A stretch of DNA of 64,000 nucleotides from Tepidibacillus_B infernus (lineage in GTDB: Bacteria; Bacillota; Bacilli; Tepidibacillales; Tepidibacillaceae): the NCBI RefSeq assembly GCF_048898065.1, contig NZ_JBLWFI010000001.1, positions 2,410,155-2,474,154 on the forward strand, read 5' to 3'. Positions 1 through 7,382 of the stretch are shown one piece after another (positions within the stretch are counted from its first letter, which is position 1; each line of letters begins with the position of its first letter). The translations under genes were made by a program, and so were the position numbers. A model generated the notes under the pieces. That model had not been told where the DNA came from and did not search any database. It saw only the letters and a program-made list of their open reading frames with translations.

Positions 1-150
1 GTTGCAACTTTATCAGCTGCTTTGTCCGGTTATTATGCCATAAAGTGGATGTTGAGGGTTATTCAAAAAGGTTCTTTAAAGGTTTTCTCTATTTACGTGT
101 GGATTTTAGGTATAGGGATTCTAATTGCACAATTTTTTGGGAAATGGTAA
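1..150 (+). CDS. uppP: Undecaprenyl-diphosphatase, C-terminal end (partial)
   Basis: The window opens inside a reading frame that ends with TAA at 148-150. Its last 49 residues (ending GIGILIAQFFGKW) contain SGYYAIKWMLRVIQKGSLKVF followed by a hydrophobic helix. This resembles the C-terminus of the UppP/BacA membrane phosphatase, which recycles undecaprenyl pyrophosphate to the monophosphate carrier used in peptidoglycan synthesis. Catalytic residues lie outside the window, so the call rests on the C-terminal pattern only; another multi-spanning membrane protein is possible. Confidence 0.6.
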   Translation, partial: VATLSAALSGYYAIKWMLRVIQKGSLKVFSIYVWILGIGILIAQFFGKW

Positions 151-204
151 ATTGTTCTACCTATTGAAATTAATTTATGAAGATGCTAAAATATCAAAGT
201 TAGT

Positions 205-296
205 GGAGAGGTGTCCGAGTGGCTTAAGGTGACGGTCTCGAAAACCGTTGTACGGTATTAGCCGTACCGTGGGTTCAAATCCCACCCTCTCCGCCA
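205..296 (+). tRNA. tRNA-Ser (anticodon CGA)
   Basis: Class II tRNA with CCA encoded. The acceptor stem GGAGAGG pairs with CCTCTCC, with discriminator G at 293 and CCA at 294-296. The anticodon loop CTCGAAA gives CGA, which reads UCG. A long variable arm (tacgg..ccgta) is typical of tRNA-Ser. The position just upstream of the SRP RNA gene is the same as in B. subtilis. Confidence 0.97.
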
Positions 297-315
297 TAGT
301 TACATATGATAACCG

Positions 316-345
316 AAACCTCCAATTAATGAGAGGTTTTATTTG
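316..345 (+). terminator. Rho-independent terminator after tRNA-Ser
   Basis: Seven-bp stem AAACCTC (316-322) with GAGGTTT (333-339), 10-nt loop, followed by a T-rich stretch. It separates the tRNA from the SRP RNA gene. Confidence 0.75.
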
Positions 346-440
346 TCTCCTAAGTCATTGATTTCCACTTGAATAAAGCAGAAGGAATCGTTATAATAAA
401 ATATGCACCTTTTAAAGGTCACTAAATTTTAATAACAAGT

Positions 441-711
441 TTGTCGTGCTAGATGGGGAGGTAGCGGTGCCCTGTAACCCGCAATCCGCTATAGCGGGGT
501 TGAATTCCTATTAGCGGGCATCTCCATGTAAGGTCTGACTTATGCAAGTGGTGTTGACAGTTGGGTCCTACGCAACGGAAACCCATGAACCCCGTCAGGT
601 CCGGAAGGAAGCAGCGGTAAGTGGAATTTTTCGTGTGTTGTGGGGTTGCCTAGCTTGAGCTAACTACATGAGTTCGCTTGGATGGGATGTTCAATAATAG
701 GTGCACGGCTT
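441..711 (+). ncRNA. scr: Signal recognition particle RNA, large Bacillus type (scRNA)
   Basis: About 270 nt resembling the B. subtilis scRNA, with the Alu domain retained. It begins GTCGTGCTAGATGGGGAGGT and carries the domain IV tetraloop region GTCAGGTCCGGAAGGAAGCA (around 594-613). It ends AGGTGCACGGCT. It is the RNA core of SRP, which binds Ffh and directs co-translational targeting to the membrane. Ends are estimated by comparison with the family and may shift by a few nt. Confidence 0.96.
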
Positions 712-731
712 TAATATATAATCAATCAATT

Positions 732-756
732 ACACCTTTTGATAGGTGTTTTTTTG
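732..756 (+). terminator. Terminator of the SRP RNA gene
   Basis: ACACCT (732-737) pairs with AGGTGT (744-749), followed by a run of T. It is placed shortly after the scRNA 3' end. Confidence 0.8.
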
Positions 757-843
757 TCCCCTTATATCAGAAAAGTATCACTTTGGAAAAAGAAGGATTT
801 TAAATAGGTGAGGTCGAATTAGTAAATAAAAAGGGGGGATTGA

Positions 844-2265
844 ATGAAGGATGTAAATTTCAAATTACATATGAATGGGGAGAATTTCCTCCAATATATA
901 CACGAATCTCCAATTGGCTATTTAATTATTGATGGAAATGGATTAATTAAGGCGATCAACCCAATTTTACTTCATGCTACTTACTATAGTGAAGAAGAAC
1001 TTCTAAATCAACCCTTTTCTAAACTTCTTTATTTTGAAGGAACAGCAGAGGAATTCATTAAGAAGCTTTCTAAGTTCCGATCTGAAAATTCTTTAAGATT
1101 ATCATGGAAGGATGTCAATGGAAAACCATGTTATAGTAAAGTTTTGGTTTGGGAAAACAAGCAGGGAACAAAAATGTATGCAATCGCCTTTTTGGATATT
1201 CACAAAGAAAGATATCCCAGCTTAGTATCCCGTTTTGCAGAAAACTTTGTATCAGATATTAATATTGGCCTTATTGTGATTGACCAATCTTTTCATATCG
1301 TAGAGATTAGTTCTTTAGCTTGTAAGTTATTAAATGTTTCAAAGAATGAAGTGGTCAATAAATCGATTGACGAGGTATTTTTTGATGTTCCTGATGAACA
1401 TCGAATTGTACAACGTACATTATTAAATGGAATTACTGTAAAAAATCAGGCAATCGCTTGGTCAAGTAACCAGCAAAAGTTTGACCTTTTAGTCGATTCA
1501 AATATTATTAGGGATGAAACGGGGCATATTGTCGGAGCCTATGTTATTTTTAAAGATGTTACTAATTTAAGGTCTTTGGAACAACAGGTTAGGCAAAGTG
1601 ACCGGTTGGCAACAATCGGACAAATCGCTGCCGGAACTGCGCATGAAATAAGAAATCCCCTAACGTCCATCAAAGGCTTTTTACAAATATTAAAAACAGT
1701 TTTGGTAAAAAATCAGCTTAATAATGAAATAGAATATACTGATATCATGTTATCAGAGATTGAACGAATCAATAAATTGGTAAATGAAATCCTATTATTA
1801 AGTAAGCCTAAAGATGTGATTTATCAAGCGCTTGATATCAATACAGTATTAAAACAACTTTATCCTATTATTCAAAATGAGGGTTTATTACATGGTATTG
1901 AAGTAAACTATGATTTAACGGAATCCTTACCTCTGGTTATTGCGGATTCTGAATTATTAAAACAAGTCTTTCTAAACGTCTCTAAAAATGGAATCGAGGC
2001 AATGTCAGAGGGAGGAATATTGAATATTTCTACAAAAATAGATGAGGAAAATAAAAGGGTTGAGATTGCGATTCATGATAACGGTCCAGGAATTCCCAAT
2101 TATATAGCAGATAAAATATTTGAGCCATTTTTTACAACGAAGCCTACAGGTACGGGATTAGGTCTCTCTATTTGCCAAAAAATCATACATGATCTAGGTG
2201 GATCTATTCGTGTCTCAACAAAAGGGTTCGGTACAACCTTCCAAATTTCCCTTCCTTTTCATTAA
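844..2265 (+). CDS. PAS-domain sensor histidine kinase, cytoplasmic, orphan
   Basis: 473 aa with no signal peptide or membrane helix. Domains in order: PAS at about 14-120, PAS at about 133-240, a HisKA dimerisation domain with phospho-acceptor His at about 267 in TAHEIRNPL, and a C-terminal HATPase_c with N-box (NVSKNGIEAM), G1 (DNGPGIP), F-box and G2 (TGTGLGLSIC). The architecture matches soluble sporulation kinases of the KinA/KinE kind, which feed phosphate to Spo0F, but other targets are possible. No response regulator is adjacent. The gene lies between the SRP RNA and dnaX, where B. subtilis has no kinase. The start ATG follows a strong AAGGGGGGA ribosome-binding site. Confidence 0.9.
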   Translation: MKDVNFKLHMNGENFLQYIHESPIGYLIIDGNGLIKAINPILLHATYYSEEELLNQPFSKLLYFEGTAEEFIKKLSKFRSENSLRLSWKDVNGKPCYSKVLVWENKQGTKMYAIAFLDIHKERYPSLVSRFAENFVSDINIGLIVIDQSFHIVEISSLACKLLNVSKNEVVNKSIDEVFFDVPDEHRIVQRTLLNGITVKNQAIAWSSNQQKFDLLVDSNIIRDETGHIVGAYVIFKDVTNLRSLEQQVRQSDRLATIGQIAAGTAHEIRNPLTSIKGFLQILKTVLVKNQLNNEIEYTDIMLSEIERINKLVNEILLLSKPKDVIYQALDINTVLKQLYPIIQNEGLLHGIEVNYDLTESLPLVIADSELLKQVFLNVSKNGIEAMSEGGILNISTKIDEENKRVEIAIHDNGPGIPNYIADKIFEPFFTTKPTGTGLGLSICQKIIHDLGGSIRVSTKGFGTTFQISLPFH

Positions 2266-2273
2266 AAGTATTT

Positions 2274-2300
2274 CCCTTGCTTAAAGCGAGGGTTTTTCTT
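2274..2300 (+). terminator. Terminator after the histidine kinase
   Basis: CCCTTGC (2274-2280) pairs with GCGAGGG (2286-2292), including one G-T pair, followed by TTTTTCTTTT. Confidence 0.8.
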
Positions 2301-2329
2301 TTGAAAAGATCGATATTTACTTGTATAAT
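2301..2329 (+). promoter_or_regulatory. Sigma-A promoter of dnaX
   Basis: TTGAAA (2301-2306), 17-bp spacer, TATAAT (2324-2329). It begins directly after the preceding terminator, so dnaX-ybaB-recR starts its own transcription unit. Confidence 0.8.
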
Positions 2330-2361
2330 GAATGAGATAATAAAAAATTGAGGTGTAGAAG

Positions 2362-4047
2362 ATGGCCTATTTAGCGTTATATCGTGCTTGGCGTCCTCAA
2401 ACATTTGAAGACGTTATAGGTCAAGAACATATAACCCAAACCCTTCAAAATGCACTAAGAGAAAACCGATTTTCCCATGCTTACCTTTTTAGTGGCCCAA
2501 GAGGAACGGGAAAGACAAGTACAGCAAAAATTTTTGCTAAGGCAGTAAACTGTGAATTAGGGCCTAGAGAAGAACCTTGTAATCAATGTAAAACATGTAT
2601 AGGTATCACAAAGGGCTTTAATATGGATGTAGTGGAGATTGATGCTGCTTCTAACCGTGGTGTTGAGGAAATCAGAGACCTTCGGGAAAAAGTAAAGTTT
2701 GCACCTACTGAGGCAAGGTACAAGGTTTATATTATTGATGAAGTTCATATGTTAACTACAGAAGCATTTAATGCTTTATTAAAAACATTGGAGGAGCCCC
2801 CTAGCCACGTTATCTTTATTTTGGCAACAACTGAACCCCATAAATTGCCTCTAACCATCATTTCAAGATGTCAACGATTCGATTTTAGAAGAGTTTCTGT
2901 CGAGGCGATGGTTAGAAGACTAAGTTATATTTCTGACGATAAAGGATATCAGATTACAAAAGAAGCCTTATCGTTGATAGCCTTGCAATCTGAGGGTGGA
3001 ATGCGTGATGCTTTAAGTCTTCTTGATCAGGTTTTAGCATTTAGTGGGGATGAAATTACAGTTGAAGATGTGTTAAGGGTAACTGGCAGAGTTTCATATC
3101 AGGAATTTTCACGGTTAGCCGCAAGTATTCTTAAAAGGGAAACAACAAATGTATTACAACAAGTTTCTCAATTACTACAAGAGGGAAAAGATCCAGAAAA
3201 ATTACTTGAAGATTTATTATTTTATTATCGTGACTTATTACTCTATAAATCAGCACCATCACTTGAACAAATCAAAGAAAAGCCATTGATTGATGATCAA
3301 TTTCCCCAAGTGGCAAACAGTTATAGCAATGAACAGTTATTCCAAACGATTGAAACGCTAAATCAATATTTAAATGAAATGAAATGGACGAATCAATCAC
3401 AAATCATTTTAGAACTAGCTTTAGTTAAGGTATCTACCTCTCATCAAAATCAAGACGGACAGTTAAATAGTAAAGAACTAGATGAATTAAAAAGCAAAAT
3501 AAAAGAATTGGAAAGTAAGCTAGAGCATATTCACCAAGCAGAGGCTATTGAAACAGTAAAGGTTGATCATAGACCTATAACACCTTCGCTACATCATCCA
3601 ACAAATGGGCAAGTTGTTAAACGTCTATTGCAATGGAAATCTTCTTTTTCAGAAGAACGATATCAAAAGCTATTACAAGTGTGGCCCAAAATTTTACAGA
3701 CTGTAAAACAGAGGAAAATTACGGTACATGCTTGGCTCGTAGATGGGGAGCCAGTTGCGATCTCTTCTGACACTATTGTTATTTCTTTTAAAAACATGAT
3801 GCATCGCGATACAACAGATAAGCCTTCACATCGTCAATTAATTGAGCAGATCATTCTAGATGTTTTAGGTCAGCCTTTTCATATTTATAATATCATGCAA
3901 AAAGATTGGCAACGTTTCCTGGAAGAAAACCAAGATGAAGGTACTCAATCCCTACAGGAAGAACAGGGAGATTCTGATGAAGATGATGAAATCGTAAAGA
4001 AAGCGATTGAGCTTTTTGGAGAGGATTTAATTGTAATCAAAGATTAG
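2362..4047 (+). CDS. dnaX: DNA polymerase III subunit gamma/tau
   Basis: 561 aa clamp-loader subunit. The N-terminal AAA+ module has Walker A GPRGTGKTS (about 45-53), a four-Cys zinc module (CELGPREEPCNQCKTC, about 64-79), Walker B IIDEVHM and the SRC arginine-finger region ISRCQRFDF. The C-terminal half carries a predicted coiled segment (about 370-395) and a tau-like domain, followed by an acidic tail. It loads the beta clamp with HolA and HolB (the holB gene is at 11856). The gene order dnaX-ybaB-recR is the conserved B. subtilis arrangement. No frameshift slippery run was identified for a short gamma form. Confidence 0.98.
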   Translation: MAYLALYRAWRPQTFEDVIGQEHITQTLQNALRENRFSHAYLFSGPRGTGKTSTAKIFAKAVNCELGPREEPCNQCKTCIGITKGFNMDVVEIDAASNRGVEEIRDLREKVKFAPTEARYKVYIIDEVHMLTTEAFNALLKTLEEPPSHVIFILATTEPHKLPLTIISRCQRFDFRRVSVEAMVRRLSYISDDKGYQITKEALSLIALQSEGGMRDALSLLDQVLAFSGDEITVEDVLRVTGRVSYQEFSRLAASILKRETTNVLQQVSQLLQEGKDPEKLLEDLLFYYRDLLLYKSAPSLEQIKEKPLIDDQFPQVANSYSNEQLFQTIETLNQYLNEMKWTNQSQIILELALVKVSTSHQNQDGQLNSKELDELKSKIKELESKLEHIHQAEAIETVKVDHRPITPSLHHPTNGQVVKRLLQWKSSFSEERYQKLLQVWPKILQTVKQRKITVHAWLVDGEPVAISSDTIVISFKNMMHRDTTDKPSHRQLIEQIILDVLGQPFHIYNIMQKDWQRFLEENQDEGTQSLQEEQGDSDEDDEIVKKAIELFGEDLIVIKD

Positions 4048-4060
4048 GAGGACGAAAGAA

Positions 4061-4372
4061 ATGAAAAATATGAATCAAATGATGAAACAAGTTAAAAAAA
4101 TGCAACAGCAAATGGAGAAAGCGCAAGAGGAATTGAAAAATAAAACGGTGCAATCCAGTGCTGGTGGAGGAATGGTGACAGTTGTGGCTAATGGTCACAA
4201 AGAGATTGTTAGTATTGAAATCAAACAAGAGGTAGTTGACCCTGATGATATCGAAATGCTTCAAGATTTGGTGATGACTGCGATTAATGATGCATTAAAG
4301 CAAGCTGATCAATTAATCGCACAGGATTTAGGGAAATATACCAGCGGTTTAAATATTCCAGGAATTTTCTAG
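4061..4372 (+). CDS. ybaB: YbaB/EbfC family nucleoid-associated protein
   Basis: 103 aa. It starts with a Met/Lys/Gln-rich helix (MKNMNQMMKQVKKMQQQ), followed by the conserved SAGGGMVTVVANGHKEIVSIEI core and a C-terminal helix ending GLNIPGIF. The family forms dimers that bind DNA; its precise role is not settled. It has an AGGAGG site 13 nt after dnaX and overlaps no gene. It is cotranscribed with dnaX and recR. Confidence 0.96.
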   Translation: MKNMNQMMKQVKKMQQQMEKAQEELKNKTVQSSAGGGMVTVVANGHKEIVSIEIKQEVVDPDDIEMLQDLVMTAINDALKQADQLIAQDLGKYTSGLNIPGIF

Positions 4373-4387
4373 GAAAAAGGAGTACTT

Positions 4388-4990
4388 ATGCAATATTACT
4401 ATCCAGAGCCTATAGCAAAATTGATTGATGGGTTTTCAAAGCTTCCAGGTATAGGCCCAAAGACAGCACAACGTTTAGCATTTTATGCGATAACCATGCA
4501 AGAACAAGATGTATTAGATTTAGCAAAAGCTTTAGTACATGTTAAAAAAGACTTACATTATTGTTCTGTTTGCCAGAATATTACAGATGTAGATCCTTGT
4601 CATATCTGCCAAGATAAAACAAGAGATCGGTCTGTCATTTGCGTTGTTCAAGATCCTAAAGATGTTATCGCGATGGAGAGGACGAGAGAATTCAATGGAA
4701 TGTACCATGTTCTCAATGGGGTTATTTCTCCAATGGAAGGCATTGGGCCTGAAGAATTAAAAGTAAAAGAATTATTGGTTCGATTAGGGGATGAACAAGT
4801 AAAAGAATTAATTTTGGCTACTAACCCTAACATAGAAGGGGAGGCAACAGCAATGTATCTATCTAAGCTAGTTAAACCATTTGGCTTAAAGGTTACTCGA
4901 ATTGCCCATGGATTACCTGTAGGTGGCGATCTGGAATATGCAGATGAGGTTACCTTAACAAAGGCGCTTGAGGGAAGAAGAGAGTTGTGA
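4388..4990 (+). CDS. recR: Recombination protein RecR
   Basis: 200 aa, the usual family length. It shows an N-terminal helix-hairpin-helix (GFSKLPGIGPKTAQRLAFY), a four-Cys zinc finger (CSVCQNITDVDPCHIC), a Toprim domain (ICVVQDPKDVIAMERT, NPNIEGEATAMYL) and the C-terminal Walker-like tail LTKALEGRREL. With RecO and RecF it helps load RecA at single-strand gaps. It is the last gene of the dnaX operon and is followed by a terminator. Confidence 0.98.
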   Translation: MQYYYPEPIAKLIDGFSKLPGIGPKTAQRLAFYAITMQEQDVLDLAKALVHVKKDLHYCSVCQNITDVDPCHICQDKTRDRSVICVVQDPKDVIAMERTREFNGMYHVLNGVISPMEGIGPEELKVKELLVRLGDEQVKELILATNPNIEGEATAMYLSKLVKPFGLKVTRIAHGLPVGGDLEYADEVTLTKALEGRREL

Positions 4991-5018
4991 ATCTTTTAAG
5001 TCAAAATTAAAATATAAA

Positions 5019-5046
5019 AAGGCAGGTTTTTCCTGTCTTTTCTTTT
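5019..5046 (+). terminator. Terminator of the dnaX-ybaB-recR unit
   Basis: AAGGCAGG (5019-5026) pairs with CCTGTCTT (5032-5039), with a T-rich tail. Confidence 0.8.
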
Positions 5047-5074
5047 GTATGTAAAATAATCAGGAGGTGAGCGA

Positions 5075-6052
5075 GTGACAGAATTATCTATAAATCCTAT
5101 GATTGACCATCGTAAAGGAAAATTAGACAAAATAGAAAACTTTTTGGCCATTTTATTGCTTTTGGGTTTTATTTTAGGGATTATTTTGCAATATTCCACT
5201 TTAGAGTTTATCCCAACTAATGATGATAACTGGCGTATAGAGATTTTAGCAGAGCAATATTACCAATCATTTCATCATATCCTATTATTGTTGTCTCTGA
5301 TATTAACTATTTTACCTTCATTTTTCTTTATTCCTACCTCTCTCCGTATGCAATCCCAGTTCATGGGAAGCAGAATCTATAGAGGTAGGGATTTTTTAAG
5401 GTTTATTGGTTGGTCGCAATCCCTTCTGGGTATCTTTTATTTCGTTTCATTTTTTATACCGAGCTACATGTTAGAAAATCAAATATATTTATTATTTGAG
5501 CCTTTTATTGCCCATATATTTATGTTATTCGCATTTCTTTTGACTGTATTTCATAAAAGACAAGGGATTGGGTTGCAAACAGGCTTTTCTTGGTTTAAGG
5601 CACTTATTTTTATTATTGTTATCTATCTTTCTATTGGATTATTTATTGATCTTTTAGTTACAGAACCGATAGCTAAACTATTTGATTTGGAATTGGTATC
5701 ATGGCGGGAAGAGCAAATTTCTCAAGAAATTTTAGGCGCTAGTCAAAATGGTTGGTTAGGTTCTATTTTTGAAATTTTAATGATTGGTTTATTGGTGCCG
5801 ATTGCAGAAGAAATTATGTTCAGAGGTCTTATACAAACCATTATTCATCGAAAGCTGGGAAAATGGGTTGGGATGATCCTAACCGCATTATTGTTTGCTC
5901 TCATTCATGTTGATCTTTCATTATTAGCACCTTTATTTGTGATTGGGATGGTATTAAGTTGGCTAAAAGTTTATTTTAATAGTTTATGGCCTCCTATTAT
6001 GTTTCATATTTTAATGAATAGCATTTCTACATTTATCTATTTAATTCAATAG
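5075..6052 (+). CDS. CPBP family intramembrane glutamic endopeptidase (Abi/CAAX-like)
   Basis: 325 aa membrane protein with about eight hydrophobic segments. The C-terminal third carries the family motifs EEIMFRGLIQ (motif 1, catalytic Glu pair), FALIHVDLS (motif 2 His) and a final FHILMNS with His/Asn (motif 3). Members process prenylated or other membrane substrates or act in bacteriocin immunity; the substrate here is unknown. The start is GTG at 5075, chosen because AGGAGGTGA lies immediately upstream with good spacing. It is inserted between recR and yaaL relative to B. subtilis. Confidence 0.9.
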   Translation: MTELSINPMIDHRKGKLDKIENFLAILLLLGFILGIILQYSTLEFIPTNDDNWRIEILAEQYYQSFHHILLLLSLILTILPSFFFIPTSLRMQSQFMGSRIYRGRDFLRFIGWSQSLLGIFYFVSFFIPSYMLENQIYLLFEPFIAHIFMLFAFLLTVFHKRQGIGLQTGFSWFKALIFIIVIYLSIGLFIDLLVTEPIAKLFDLELVSWREEQISQEILGASQNGWLGSIFEILMIGLLVPIAEEIMFRGLIQTIIHRKLGKWVGMILTALLFALIHVDLSLLAPLFVIGMVLSWLKVYFNSLWPPIMFHILMNSISTFIYLIQ

Positions 6053-6105
6053 CATATTCATCCTCTTTCTCATCTATATATGTAATAGGAGAAGGAGGGG
6101 CCGAT

Positions 6106-6309
6106 ATGGACATAGCTAAAAAAAACAAGGAACTGTTGGATGAAATACAAGAAGCAAAAGATGAATGGAAACGAGCACTCATGCAATTTGAATACGCAGA
6201 ACATCCAGATGCAATTGATTTTTCAGCATTTTATATCCAAGCAGCCGAAAGAAGATATATGTACCTTTTAAACAAATATAAACAATGGATGAGTGAAAAT
6301 GGTTTATAG
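6106..6309 (+). CDS. yaaL: YaaL family protein (DUF2508)
   Basis: 67 aa, highly charged and helical, with no signal peptide. It matches B. subtilis YaaL in size, composition and position between recR and bofA. The pattern LDEIQEAKDEWKRAL then FYIQAAERRYMYLLNKYK is typical of the family. Function is unknown. GAAGGAGG precedes the ATG. It is 33 nt upstream of bofA and probably cotranscribed. Confidence 0.88.
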   Translation: MDIAKKNKELLDEIQEAKDEWKRALMQFEYAEHPDAIDFSAFYIQAAERRYMYLLNKYKQWMSENGL

Positions 6310-6342
6310 GTTAGAAAAAGGGAAGCAGAGGAGGGGTCAAAT

Positions 6343-6621
6343 ATGGTTGGCTTAGGTTTAGGCTGGTGGTTTTTAATCCTAATTGTTGGCCTTACGATTG
6401 TCGTATTTTTTGGACAAACTTTGTTAAGATTACTCAAATGGGGATGGTTTGCCCTTATTCGGGTTGCGATTGGCGCTTTATTAATCTTTCTTTTTAATTT
6501 AATCGGACAACTTATAGCTTTTCAAATCCCATTAAATCCAATCACGGCGGTCATAAGTGGGGTGTTAGGAATACCAGGCGTATTAGCTTTGGCAATCATC
6601 AAATGGCTTATCATTCTCTGA
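6343..6621 (+). CDS. bofA: Pro-sigma-K processing inhibitor BofA
   Basis: 92 aa with hydrophobic segments at about 5-25, 35-55 and 65-90, separated by the conserved NPITAVISGVLGIPG stretch. In sporulating cells BofA sits in the outer forespore membrane and, with SpoIVFA, holds the SpoIVFB protease inactive. This delays pro-sigma-K cleavage until the forespore signals. Position after yaaL is as in B. subtilis. Confidence 0.95.
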   Translation: MVGLGLGWWFLILIVGLTIVVFFGQTLLRLLKWGWFALIRVAIGALLIFLFNLIGQLIAFQIPLNPITAVISGVLGIPGVLALAIIKWLIIL

Positions 6622-6633
6622 TAAACAAACTTA

Positions 6634-6659
6634 AGGAGCTAACCCTTTGGTTAGCTCCT
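6634..6659 (+). terminator. Terminator hairpin after bofA
   Basis: Eleven-bp stem AGGAGCTAACC (6634-6644) with GGTTAGCTCCT (6649-6659) and a four-base loop. The following bases are pyrimidine-rich but there is no clean T run, so efficiency is uncertain. Confidence 0.65.
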
Positions 6660-6744
6660 CACTGCTCTTACTTCTTTTATTTCTGATTCAATTTTTTTTT
6701 TTGTTCAATTATGAGATAATTCCTTTCATTCGGCTTTATTGTAT

Positions 6745-7251
6745 TCAATCTGTTTTATATACGGAGATCCCAAAAGGCTCATACTTGATAAGGATATTAC
6801 TATTTTTAAGTAGAGTTACTTTAATGAAAAGAAATAAGCGAAATATAAATAAGGATAATACAAAAATAATTGAAAATAATATAGAAAAACTAGGAAACCA
6901 AAGAATAAACCATATGGAAGAAAAGCAACCTATAAAAAGATAACTTAATTCAAATTGATAGTATTCATGTAACGTTAACATCTTAGCAGGGGTTAAGCCA
7001 AACCAAGGAAGATAAGGGAACCTTAATTTGATCCCTTTTTTAAAAAAATGTAGATACCATATACCCCAAAAAAGGTAGAGAAGATAGTAGATCATCAGCA
7101 AAAGAAACATCTCTGCCCATGCGATGTAGGTTACCATCAGAATTGTTGTCAGTAATCCTTCAAATAACATGGTTAAGTATAAGGTTAACCATATGGGTTT
7201 TCTACGAAAACGAAAGAGGAGCTGATAATTGAAAACAATTCGATCGTCCAT
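6745..7251 (-). CDS. Hypothetical integral membrane protein
   Basis: 168 aa when started at the ATG at 7251, which has AAGGAG 7 nt upstream; a TTG two codons earlier would sit almost on the ribosome-binding site. About four hydrophobic helices are visible, two near residues 20-70 and two near 115-155. They are separated by a soluble stretch with LPWFGLTPAKMLTLHEYYQF. No family is recognised. It is one of only three genes on this strand and lies between bofA and the UDP-glucose dehydrogenase-like gene, where B. subtilis has no such gene. An overlapping + strand frame lacks a ribosome-binding site and is taken as a shadow. Confidence 0.65.
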   Translation of the reverse strand: MDDRIVFNYQLLFRFRRKPIWLTLYLTMLFEGLLTTILMVTYIAWAEMFLLLMIYYLLYLFWGIWYLHFFKKGIKLRFPYLPWFGLTPAKMLTLHEYYQFELSYLFIGCFSSIWFILWFPSFSILFSIIFVLSLFIFRLFLFIKVTLLKNSNILIKYEPFGISVYKTD

Positions 7252-7299
7252 TAACAATCTCCTTATCCTTTTTACTCTTTTTTATATTTTATCTTAAAT

Positions 7300-7327
7300 T
7301 GAGTGGTTCGTTCACTCATTTTTTTTA
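7300..7327 (+). terminator. Palindrome between divergent genes (terminator-like or operator)
   Basis: TGAGTG (7300-7305) and CACTCA (7313-7318) flank GTTCGTT, then eight T. Read on the + strand it looks like an intrinsic terminator upstream of the gene at 7383. Read as DNA it looks like a dyad operator upstream of the reverse-strand membrane protein. The sequence does not decide between these. Confidence 0.5.
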
Positions 7328-7382
7328 AAGACACGATACAATATTTTCTTGACATCATAGAAAGGAGAAAAGAAGTTTCACC

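Noticed and set aside
6647..6943. Open frame on the + strand opposite the reverse-strand membrane protein
   Set aside because: It begins inside the bofA terminator stem, has no ribosome-binding site and its hydrophobicity mirrors the opposite strand gene.
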